A stretch of 40,287 nt of DNA from an uncultured Luminiphilus sp. (GTDB taxonomy: Bacteria; Pseudomonadota; Gammaproteobacteria; Pseudomonadales; Halieaceae): assembly GCA_938085095.1 (NCBI GenBank), contig CALKEI010000044.1, positions 1-40,287 on the forward strand, written 5' to 3'. A program made the translations under genes and the position numbers. The notes beneath the pieces were generated by a model. The model searched no databases, was not told the origin of the DNA, and saw only the letters and a list, made by a program, of their open reading frames with translations. This document shows, piece after piece, positions 26,332-34,122 of this stretch (position 1 is its first letter; every line of letters begins with the position of its first letter).

Positions 26332-27534
26332 ATGAGCCAGTTAAACCAGCGTCACATTCTGGTGGCGATCTCTGGCGGCATTGCAGCCTATAAGGGCGCA
26401 GAGCTGGTGCGACTGCTTAAAAAGCAGGGCGCAGTGGTGCGCGTGGTGCTCTCGAGAGGCGCCACAGAGTTTATTACTCCTCTCACCTTACAGGCACTTT
26501 CTGGCGAGCCAACGCACACAGAACTCCTAGATGAGGCTGCAGAGGCAGGCATGGGGCACATCGAGCTGGCCCGCTGGGCTGACCTCATGATCATTGCGCC
26601 AGCCACGGCAGATGTATTGGCCCGGCTGGCTCAGGGTAGAGCGGACGACCTGTTGACTACGGTTGCCCTCGCGACGCCCGCTCCCGTTGCGGTCGCGCCT
26701 GCCATGAACCAGCAAATGTGGGCTCATGCCGCCACACAGGAAAATGTGCAGCGGCTCACCTCCCGAAATATTCAGATCATTGGCCCCGACGCAGGGGAGC
26801 AGGCCTGCGGCGACGTTGGCCCAGGACGGCTTCTGGAGCCTGACGCGATCGTAGCAGCCCTGAACCAACGTTTTGAAAACCGCCAATTAGAGGGCAAGCG
26901 CGTCATCATTACGGCCGGTCCGACACAGGAAGCGATTGATCCCGTGAGGTACCTGAGCAATCACAGTTCAGGAAAAATGGGGTACGCACTGGCCGGCGCC
27001 TGTGCCGCAGCCGGTGCGCAAGTCGCGCTGATTTCGGGACCGGTGCAGTTGGAGCCACCCGACCGGGTCTCGCTGCACCCAGTAACCTCGGCCGAGGAAA
27101 TGTGTGCAGCGGCGCTGAGCCTTGCTGAGGGTGCAGATCTATTCATCGGCGCAGCTGCCGTCGCGGATTACCGTCCTGAATCTCCTGCGTCGACCAAGCT
27201 GAAGAAACAAAGCGGGAATCCGCTCACCCTCACACTGGTAGAGAACCCCGACATCATTGCCCAGGTGGCACAACTATCCAACCGGCCTGCCCTTGTCGCC
27301 GGGTTCGCCGCCGAGACGACGTCGGTGCTCGTTCACGCCCGTGAGAAAAGAGTGCGCAAAGGTCTCGATATGATCATCGCCAATGACGTAGCAGACCCAC
27401 ATACCACGTTTGGATCGGAGCAGAATGCCGTGCACCTCATCACCGATGCGGGGGAGCGCAGTCTGCCGCTAGCCAGCAAGCGTGTTATCGCAGAGCAGAT
27501 TATCAACGCGTTGGCAGCACAGTTACCGCGCTAA
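26332..27534 (+). CDS. coaBC: Bifunctional phosphopantothenoylcysteine decarboxylase / phosphopantothenate-cysteine ligase
   Basis: CoaBC (Dfp) carries out two consecutive steps of coenzyme A synthesis: CTP-dependent ligation of cysteine to phosphopantothenate, then FMN-dependent decarboxylation. The 400-residue protein has the CoaC half (1 to about 185: AISGGIAAYKGAELVRLL, GMGHIELARWADLMIIAPATA with the active histidine, PAMNQQMW, GEQACGDVGPGRL with the reactive cysteine). The CoaB half follows (about 186-400: ITAGPTQEAIDPVRYLSNHSSGKMG, and KLKKQSG with the ligase lysine). A GAGGAG precedes the ATG by only about two bases, unusually close. It is divergent from rpmB. In pseudomonads dut and algC usually follow it, but here argB follows after 125 bases. 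Confidence 0.97.
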   Translation: MSQLNQRHILVAISGGIAAYKGAELVRLLKKQGAVVRVVLSRGATEFITPLTLQALSGEPTHTELLDEAAEAGMGHIELARWADLMIIAPATADVLARLAQGRADDLLTTVALATPAPVAVAPAMNQQMWAHAATQENVQRLTSRNIQIIGPDAGEQACGDVGPGRLLEPDAIVAALNQRFENRQLEGKRVIITAGPTQEAIDPVRYLSNHSSGKMGYALAGACAAAGAQVALISGPVQLEPPDRVSLHPVTSAEEMCAAALSLAEGADLFIGAAAVADYRPESPASTKLKKQSGNPLTLTLVENPDIIAQVAQLSNRPALVAGFAAETTSVLVHAREKRVRKGLDMIIANDVADPHTTFGSEQNAVHLITDAGERSLPLASKRVIAEQIINALAAQLPR

Positions 27535-27638
27535 CCCCGATCCATATCGTAGTGTGAATGTCAGCCTGATACCCGCTGTGCGCTGTGCGGCATCTTCACA
27601 TTGCCTTTGCGCGTCTGCCGGCTCATGCTTTCGTCTGA

Positions 27639-28544
<906 letters not shown>

Positions 28545-28609
28545 GCGCTGTTTGCGCCACGCTGCATGTCTGATTAGCATCAGCGGATATTCGGGAAAAT
28601 AGGAAGCCC

Positions 28610-29230
28610 ATGCCCGACAGAGCCGTCGCGACAACCCAGCACCGCAAACAGCAGATTCTTGAGGCGCTGGCGAGGATGCTTGAGGAAGCACCCGACACCC
28701 GCATCACCACGGCGAAGTTGGCCGCTTCGGTCGGTGTTTCTGAGGCCGCACTGTATCGACACTTCCCCTCCAAGAGCAAAATGTTCGAAGCGCTCCTGAG
28801 TTTCGCGGAGGAGACGCTATTTGCGCGGATCGGGCGCCTTTCCGGCGAGCAGGTGGGAGCCCTAAGTCAGTGTCAGGGACTAGTGCGACTGTATCTCGAG
28901 TTTTGTGAACGTAATCCCGGCATCACACGTTTGCTGACTGGCAGAGCCCTCACCGGAGAGTCACATCGACTCCACCAACAGGTCGCACAACTCTACGAAC
29001 GGCTTGAAACTCAGCTAAAGCAGTACTTGCGAGAAGCAGAATTGCGGGAGGGTCTGCGGACACGGTTACCGGTGGCCACCACCGCCAACCTGATCATGGC
29101 ATCAGCAGAAGGCAGGGTGACCCAATTTTGCCGCAGCGATTTCCGGCGACGCCCCACAGAGGGCTGGGCCGATCAATGGGGCGTGTTGGCAGAAGGTCTG
29201 ATGCAGCCCGTCTTGAGCGCCTCATCCTAG
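28610..29230 (+). CDS. slmA: Nucleoid occlusion factor SlmA (TetR family)
   Basis: SlmA binds specific chromosomal sites and FtsZ, preventing Z-ring assembly over the nucleoid. The 206-residue protein (E. coli 198) has a TetR-type helix-turn-helix (about 12-60: QQILEALARMLEE, TTAKLAASVGVSEAALYRHFPSKSKMFEAL). The SlmA-specific C-terminal domain includes FCERNPGITRLLTGRALTGE and RVTQFCRSDFRRRPTEGWADQW, and the latter matches the conserved end of SlmA well. An AGGAAG precedes the ATG. It lies after argB, as in many gammaproteobacteria. Its TAG stop shares two bases with the stop of the convergent DUF4124 gene. I saw no copy of the SlmA binding sequence nearby. Confidence 0.93.
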   Translation: MPDRAVATTQHRKQQILEALARMLEEAPDTRITTAKLAASVGVSEAALYRHFPSKSKMFEALLSFAEETLFARIGRLSGEQVGALSQCQGLVRLYLEFCERNPGITRLLTGRALTGESHRLHQQVAQLYERLETQLKQYLREAELREGLRTRLPVATTANLIMASAEGRVTQFCRSDFRRRPTEGWADQWGVLAEGLMQPVLSASS

Positions 29231-29889
29231 GGCGCGTCGGGTGCGGCACTCATCTGGCGCCGCAATAACACGATTTCTTCTAGCTGACTAAAGCGGGCAA
29301 TGTCGCGACGGTAAGCCTCTGCCAATGCAGCAGCCTGCTGCTGCCTGCCTTGTGTGGCGTCATCGAGGCTCTGAATTTCAGCCTTTAGGGCAGCCACCGT
29401 ATCGTGTCCGTACTGAGTGGCTTCTTCGTCAAGCTGTCCGCGCGCTGCCAGCGCGTCCTCATGGTGGGCAAGCTGTTGGGACAGCGTAGCCCGCTGGCTG
29501 TTAAGAATGGCAATACGAATGTCCAGCTCGCGCAGCGACCGATCACGAGCGGCCTCGATGTCCTGGGCTGAACTGTAGCGCCGCAGAAGAAAGGTATCTC
29601 GCTCCAGCTGCGCAGCTTCGGCCGCCGTTTCAGCCGCACGAGATCGCGCCGCTGCCGCGTCTTGCTCCAGCTCGATTGCGGTCTTAGCGGGGGGAACCAC
29701 GCTGACAACCTGGCCGGACTCATTCAATATTTCGTATCCACTGCTCACATAAGCCGCCGGCATTGCCCAATCGACAACGGTCACACCCGCCTCGTTTTGG
29801 TAGCGATACAGCTGGGCAGATAACGCGTGAGACACCCACAACAGAAGCGCCAGCAGCGCTGCGACGCCGCATGGCCTAAACCACGCCAT
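29227..29889 (-). CDS. DUF4124-domain periplasmic coiled-coil protein
   Basis: The 220-residue protein has a signal peptide ([25 protein letters not shown]). It then has a DUF4124 domain (about 25-65: [34 protein letters not shown]) and a long alanine- and glutamine-rich helical stretch that looks like coiled coil ([25 protein letters not shown] to the end). DUF4124 is a small beta domain common in gammaproteobacterial periplasmic proteins, with no established function. The ATG at 29889 lies within the last codons of pyrE (14-base overlap), so it is translationally coupled to pyrE. The track's start at 29982 lacks a signal peptide and runs inside pyrE. A structural or envelope role is possible but unproven. 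Confidence 0.82.
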   Translation of the reverse strand: MAWFRPCGVAALLALLLWVSHALSAQLYRYQNEAGVTVVDWAMPAAYVSSGYEILNESGQVVSVVPPAKTAIELEQDAAAARSRAAETAAEAAQLERDTFLLRRYSSAQDIEAARDRSLRELDIRIAILNSQRATLSQQLAHHEDALAARGQLDEEATQYGHDTVAALKAEIQSLDDATQGRQQQAAALAEAYRRDIARFSQLEEIVLLRRQMSAAPDAP

Positions 29890-30532
29890 ATTGTTCTCGG
29901 TATCGTTCCAGCGCCTCTCGGTAAGGTGCCATCTCGGGGTTGCTTTCAACCCACGCGATAATGTCATGGAGTGACACCACACTCACCACCTCAAGCCCCC
30001 AGTCTCGCTCGACCTGCTGCACAGCGGAGCGCTCGCCATCACCTCGCTCACACCGGTCGAGGCCAATCAGGACACCACTCCCCCGAGCACCTGCTTCATT
30101 GAGAATGGCCATCGATTCACGGATGGCCGTGCCCGCGGTCATCACATCGTCGACGACCACTACATCACCGGCGAGCGGCGCACCCACAATACTGCCTCCC
30201 TCGCCGTGCGTTTTGGCTTCCTTGCGATTGAAGGCAAAAGGCAGATCGATGCCGTATTCATCTGACATCGCCATGGCCGTAGTGGCCACCAGAGGAATGC
30301 CCTTGTAAGCGGGGCCAAAAAGCAAATCTATGGGCAGGCCCGACTCCCGCAGTGCGGCCGCGTAACAACGACCCAGCCGCGCGAGGGCCGCGCCGGTAGA
30401 GAATTTCCCCGCATTAAAAAAGTAGGGGCTGATCCGCCCTGACTTGAGTTCAAATTCTCCGAATTGCAGCACGTTGCATTCCAGTGCCAATTCGATGAAC
30501 TCCTGACGGTAACCCCTTTCGCTGGTCTTCAC
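29876..30532 (-). CDS. pyrE: Orotate phosphoribosyltransferase
   Basis: PyrE joins orotate to PRPP giving OMP in pyrimidine synthesis. The 218-residue enzyme (E. coli 213) contains [46 protein letters not shown] (the flexible catalytic loop with lysines and histidine) and the PRPP-binding [13 protein letters not shown] (about 124-136). The start is GTG at 30532, with GGGAG six bases upstream. It is divergent from the crc homologue, as in Pseudomonas. The DUF4124 gene overlaps its 3' end. Confidence 0.97.
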   Translation of the reverse strand: MKTSERGYRQEFIELALECNVLQFGEFELKSGRISPYFFNAGKFSTGAALARLGRCYAAALRESGLPIDLLFGPAYKGIPLVATTAMAMSDEYGIDLPFAFNRKEAKTHGEGGSIVGAPLAGDVVVVDDVMTAGTAIRESMAILNEAGARGSGVLIGLDRCERGDGERSAVQQVERDWGLEVVSVVSLHDIIAWVESNPEMAPYREALERYREQYGVV

Positions 30533-30576
30533 ACCTCACTCCCTGGCGTTTTTACGACATCCCTGCGACCAAAAGT

Positions 30577-30588
30577 CCTGAATTCAGG
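30577..30588. repeat. 12-bp perfect palindrome between pyrE and crc
   Basis: CCTGAATTCAGG is a perfect palindrome in the middle of the 121-base divergent gap. It could be an operator acting on either gene. It contains an EcoRI-type core, so chance is a real possibility. No known regulator motif is recognised. Confidence 0.35.
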
Positions 30589-30653
30589 TCAGAGCAGAGT
30601 CTGGCCGCCTCGTTTACCCGTATCATATGGGAACCGAGCAACTAGGACTAGCA

Positions 30654-31415
30654 ATGAGGGTCATCAGCCTCGTCGTTGAGGGGTTAGAGCGGGCAGCCAA
30701 AACAGAGTGCCTGACCTGGCTGTTTGCGCAGGACGCAGACATCATTTGCCTGCAGGATACCCGTTGCGCAGAGCACAGCCTCAAGGGGCAAAGCTTTTTT
30801 CCTGACCATTACCACCCCTACTTTCTGGACCATTACGATAATCCTACTAAGAACGGTGTGGCGATCTACTGTAAACGTCTTCCCAAAGCCATTATCTGGG
30901 GACTGGGGTTCGACGATTTCGACGCTCAGGGACTTTACATCCAAGCCGATTTCGAAGAAATCAGCGTGGGGTCGGTACTGGTGCCTTCCGGTGTTGAGGG
31001 GCCAAAGGCAATGGAAAACAAGCTGGATTTTCTCTCGAGGCTCAGCGGCCATCTTGAAAAAGTGCGTCACAAACGACGCGGCTACATCCTCTGCGGAGGC
31101 TGGGAGCTGATGGCGCATCACGCTGATGCCGAAGAAGCCGGTAACAGCAGTGCGCTCCCGGGACTGTCAGCAGCCGAGCGCGGCTGGATGCTGGACCTCT
31201 TCGATAGTGGCTATGCCGACGCCTACGCTCTGGCTGAAAACGAGCCGGGCACCTACACTTGGTGGCCAGACGGCGATGATGCCGGAGGCGTCCGCACTGA
31301 CACACAAATCATTTCAGAGCTGCTGGTTAACTCTGTTGAGCGCGGTTACGTCTACGACGAGCAGGCCTTTTCTCATCATGCCCCTGTCGTCATTGACTAT
31401 GATCTGAGTCTCTAA
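30654..31415 (+). CDS. crc: Crc homologue (catabolite repression control protein, ExoIII-like fold)
   Basis: The 253-residue protein resembles exonuclease III/AP endonucleases but most closely Pseudomonas Crc. It starts [16 protein letters not shown], then [20 protein letters not shown], and ends [15 protein letters not shown]. The nuclease's metal-binding glutamate (LQE) is replaced by Asp in LQDTR, and the GDLN catalytic motif is GGWE here, so DNA cleavage is unlikely. In Pseudomonas, Crc acts with Hfq in translational repression of catabolic genes and sits divergent from pyrE, as here. The track ORF starts at 30627. I use the ATG at 30654, with AGGA six bases upstream and an N-terminus matching Crc. 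It overlaps the convergent rph stop by four bases. Whether it performs Hfq-linked control in this organism is inference. Confidence 0.85.
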   Translation: MRVISLVVEGLERAAKTECLTWLFAQDADIICLQDTRCAEHSLKGQSFFPDHYHPYFLDHYDNPTKNGVAIYCKRLPKAIIWGLGFDDFDAQGLYIQADFEEISVGSVLVPSGVEGPKAMENKLDFLSRLSGHLEKVRHKRRGYILCGGWELMAHHADAEEAGNSSALPGLSAAERGWMLDLFDSGYADAYALAENEPGTYTWWPDGDDAGGVRTDTQIISELLVNSVERGYVYDEQAFSHHAPVVIDYDLSL

Positions 31416-32146
31416 CCAACGCTCAATGCCGCCCGCTGTGCTGCCGTAATGGCCGCGCTGGCAGATGACGCCAGCGTGAGTAACCCGGTCAGCTCGTCCT
31501 GAGTGAACGTGGCGCCTTCCGCAGTGCCCTGCACCTCGATCAACCCGCCGTCCTCGGTCATGACAACATTCATGTCGCTATCGGCTCTCGAGTCCTCGGC
31601 ATAATCAAGATCCACTACGGGTAACCCTTTCCATACTCCAACCGACACCGCAGAAATCAGATGCCGGAGCGGGTCTGATTCCAAGTCGCCAGACCGCTGC
31701 AAACCATTGAGTGCATCGACCACCGCTACGCAGGCACCTGAAATGGCCGCCGTGCGGGTTCCACCGTCCGCCTGAATCACATCGCAGTCTACGATCAGCG
31801 TGCGCTCCCCCAGCAACTTTAAGTCCAGCGCCGCGCGCAACGACCGGCCAATCAACCGCTGGATTTCAACGGTCCTGCCGCTCTGCTTGCCGCGCGCCGC
31901 CTCACGATCCATGCGCGACCCGGTCGAGCGCGGCAACATTCCGTATTCGGCTGTCAGCCAACCCTCCCCTTTACCGCGCAAAAATCCGGGCACTCCGGCA
32001 TTGATGCTCGCGGTGCAAATGACCTTAGTTTGTCCGAACGAAACCAGCACCGAACCCTCAGCATGGCAGGTATAACTTCGTTCAAAGTGAATGGGCCGCA
32101 TTGCCTCAGGGGCGCGACCGCTAGGCCGTTCGGGTGTTGTCTCCAT
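31412..32146 (-). CDS. rph: Ribonuclease PH
   Basis: RNase PH is a phosphate-dependent 3' exonuclease that trims tRNA 3' ends and helps degrade structured RNA. The 244-residue protein (E. coli family about 238) contains [68 protein letters not shown] and [17 protein letters not shown], all canonical; the last block holds the catalytic aspartates. An AGGAG seven bases before the ATG supports this start. It is divergent from yicC and convergent with crc, the same rph/yicC pairing as in E. coli. Confidence 0.97.
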   Translation of the reverse strand: METTPERPSGRAPEAMRPIHFERSYTCHAEGSVLVSFGQTKVICTASINAGVPGFLRGKGEGWLTAEYGMLPRSTGSRMDREAARGKQSGRTVEIQRLIGRSLRAALDLKLLGERTLIVDCDVIQADGGTRTAAISGACVAVVDALNGLQRSGDLESDPLRHLISAVSVGVWKGLPVVDLDYAEDSRADSDMNVVMTEDGGLIEVQGTAEGATFTQDELTGLLTLASSASAAITAAQRAALSVG

Positions 32147-32193
32147 TACGGATCTCCTACTGTGGAAGGACAGTCAGCCCGGGTCACTGCTGT

Positions 32194-32199
32194 TACAAT
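32194..32199 (+). promoter_or_regulatory. Extended -10 element of the yicC promoter
   Basis: TGTTACAAT (32191-32199 region) gives TACAAT with a TGN extension, a 5/6 match to the -10 consensus. The -35 region (CAGTCA at 17 bases) is weak. Transcription would begin near 32206, about 22 bases before the yicC GTG. Confidence 0.5.
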
Positions 32200-32227
32200 T
32201 AACGTCGTTTTTCGCGGGGGAATCACG

Positions 32228-33091
32228 GTGACTCAGAGCATGACGGGCTTTGCCCGCGGCAGTGTAACAACGGGGGCCCTGACGGTCACGGTGGAGTGCC
32301 GCTCCGTCAATAACCGCTATCTGGATCTTCAGTGTCGCATGCCCGATGCCTTGAGGAGCATCGAGAGCGCGCTGCGTGAACAAGCGGGTAAACACTTTTC
32401 GCGCGGTAAGCTTGAAATGCTGATTCGGCTGTCTCACAGCGGTTCGAATACCCCTGCCACCCTGAATCACGAGCGCCTCAGTGCACTGAAGTCATCGCTG
32501 GCCGAGGTAGAAACTGCGTTCCCCGACGCGCCAACGCCAGATTCTTTGGCGTTATTACTATCCCCAGGAGTGCTGGCCGAGGAAGAAACAGACCACGAGA
32601 CACTCCACGCTGCGACCCTTGATGCCACCAAGGCGTGTTTTGAAGAACTTCACCAGCAGCGCCTGCAGGAAGGAGACAAGCTGGCGGCCATGATTCGACA
32701 ACGCTCAGACAGTATGAACAGTCACCTCAAGGGCCTTCGTGAGCAACTTCCAGCACTGCAAACCGCTTATCGGCAGCGGTTACTTGACCGATTGAAGGAG
32801 CTCGATATCGAAGCTGACCCGATTCGGCTGGAAGAAGAAATCGTCTATATATTGCAGCGTGCAGATGTGGAGGAGGAAATGGATCGCCTGGACGCCCATC
32901 TCGGTGCGATCGAAACCGCTCTTGCCGGCCAAGCGCCCTGCGGAAGGCGGTTGGATTTTTTAATGCAGGAACTCAACCGCGAGGCCAATACGCTTGGCTC
33001 GAAATCCACAGCACTGAGCACAACCAATACCTCGGTGGACTTCAAGGTGTTGATCGAACAGATGCGCGAACAGATTCAAAATATTGAGTAG
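32228..33091 (+). CDS. yicC: YicC family endoribonuclease
   Basis: YicC-family proteins have been described as endoribonucleases, with E. coli YicC influencing small-RNA turnover. The 287-residue length equals E. coli YicC. The N-terminus TQSMTGFARG and VECRSVNNRYLDLQCRMPD, and the C-terminal DUF1732 block GRRLDFLMQELNREANTLGSKS, are diagnostic. The start is GTG at 32228, with GGGGGAA about six bases upstream. The track's ATG at 32030 would run through the rph start and is unlikely. It is divergent from rph and nine bases before gmk. Confidence 0.94.
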   Translation: MTQSMTGFARGSVTTGALTVTVECRSVNNRYLDLQCRMPDALRSIESALREQAGKHFSRGKLEMLIRLSHSGSNTPATLNHERLSALKSSLAEVETAFPDAPTPDSLALLLSPGVLAEEETDHETLHAATLDATKACFEELHQQRLQEGDKLAAMIRQRSDSMNSHLKGLREQLPALQTAYRQRLLDRLKELDIEADPIRLEEEIVYILQRADVEEEMDRLDAHLGAIETALAGQAPCGRRLDFLMQELNREANTLGSKSTALSTTNTSVDFKVLIEQMREQIQNIE

Positions 33092-33100
33092 GTATCGAGT

Positions 33101-33721
33101 GTGAATCCAATAAGAGGACAACTGCTGATTATTTCTGCACCCAGTGGCGCGGGGAAAACGTCTCTCATCAAAGCGCTGGTGGAGCAGGACAGTCGGGTTG
33201 AGGTGTCCGTCTCTCATACCACCCGGCCGAAGCGGCCCGGCGAAGCCGAAGGCATCAATTATTTTTTTGTCTCGCCCGAGACCTTTAACGAAATGCGGGA
33301 CGCCGGGGCCTTTTTCGAGTCGGCTCAGGTATTCGGCCACTTTTATGGCACCAGCTTGGCCCAGCTCGAGTCGCGCCTGGCTGAAGGCGCAGATGTGATT
33401 TTGGAAATTGATTGGCAAGGAGCGCAGCAGGTGCAATCGCTTCTACCAGATAGCGCCTGGTTATTCATTTTGCCGCCTTCCATCGATGCGCTCAAAGCGC
33501 GGCTTCAGGCGAGAGGACAGGACGCAGATGACACCATCGATATCAGAATGAATGCCGCCCGAGAAGAAATGTCGCATTGGGAAGAGGCCAATTACCTGAT
33601 TATCAATGACGATTTCGGCACCGCGCTTGGGGAATTACAAGCACTGGTTCGTACCCTGCGGCTGCGCACAGGGCAACAGCAGTCGACGCTCCACGACCTT
33701 ATAGAAGGTCTGCTCGCCTGA
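33101..33721 (+). CDS. gmk: Guanylate kinase
   Basis: Gmk phosphorylates GMP to GDP with ATP. The 206-residue protein (E. coli 207) has the P-loop IISAPSGAGKTSLI (about 10-23), the GMP-binding VSHTTRPKRPGEAEGINYFFV, and the LID region RLQARGQDADDTIDIRM. The start is GTG at 33101, nine bases after yicC. It precedes rpoZ-spoT, the conserved order that puts GTP supply beside ppGpp metabolism. Confidence 0.97.
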   Translation: MNPIRGQLLIISAPSGAGKTSLIKALVEQDSRVEVSVSHTTRPKRPGEAEGINYFFVSPETFNEMRDAGAFFESAQVFGHFYGTSLAQLESRLAEGADVILEIDWQGAQQVQSLLPDSAWLFILPPSIDALKARLQARGQDADDTIDIRMNAAREEMSHWEEANYLIINDDFGTALGELQALVRTLRLRTGQQQSTLHDLIEGLLA

Positions 33722-33737
33722 GCGCCCCGTATAGGGC

Positions 33738-33766
33738 TTACAGTTCACGTCAAATTTACACTGTAA
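33738..33766. repeat. Inverted repeats upstream of rpoZ
   Basis: TTACAGT (33738-33744) and ACTGTAA (33760-33766) are perfect inverted arms 15 bases apart. The second arm also belongs to a compact palindrome TTACA-C-TGTAA (33756-33766). They lie between gmk and rpoZ, upstream of a TATACT candidate -10 (33793-33798). They could be an operator or an RNA hairpin. No T run follows, so this is not an intrinsic terminator. Confidence 0.4.
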
Positions 33767-33846
33767 GGGCAGTGCAGAGCGCTTTCGTACGTTATACTGC
33801 GCGGCCGCAAAACGATGCGGTGAGGAATTAAGGAGACCACGCTGTC

Positions 33847-34104
33847 ATGGCGAGAATTACTGTTGAAGACTGTCTGGACAATGTCGATAACCGCTTTGAG
33901 CTGGTCATGCTGGCGTCCAAGCGCGCGCGGCAGATGGCGACCGGCGGGCGCGACCCACTCGTTAACGACGAATCGGACAAGGCCACCGTCATCGCGCTGC
34001 GAGAAATTGCAGAGGGCTTAATCACCCCCGAAGTGCTCGCCCGCGAGAGCGAAATCGAAGCGGAAGAGGAATTGGCGGCCAGCTTCGAGACACCCATCCT
34101 CTAG
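33847..34104 (+). CDS. rpoZ: RNA polymerase omega subunit
   Basis: Omega assists folding and assembly of the beta' subunit and forms part of one ppGpp-binding site on RNA polymerase. The 85-residue protein (E. coli 91) starts [29 protein letters not shown], the canonical N-terminus, with an acidic C-terminal helix. AAGGAG lies 11 bases upstream, a slightly long spacing. A candidate -10 (TATACT at 33793) precedes it, so rpoZ-spoT may have its own promoter after gmk. spoT follows after 18 bases. Confidence 0.97.
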   Translation: MARITVEDCLDNVDNRFELVMLASKRARQMATGGRDPLVNDESDKATVIALREIAEGLITPEVLARESEIEAEEELAASFETPIL

Positions 34105-34122
34105 TTCTGGAAACCGCTGGCG

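Noticed and set aside
30654-31415. Exonuclease III (xthA) annotation for the gene divergent from pyrE
   Set aside because: Key catalytic motifs (LQE, GDLN) are altered and the gene order matches crc, so an active nuclease is unlikely.
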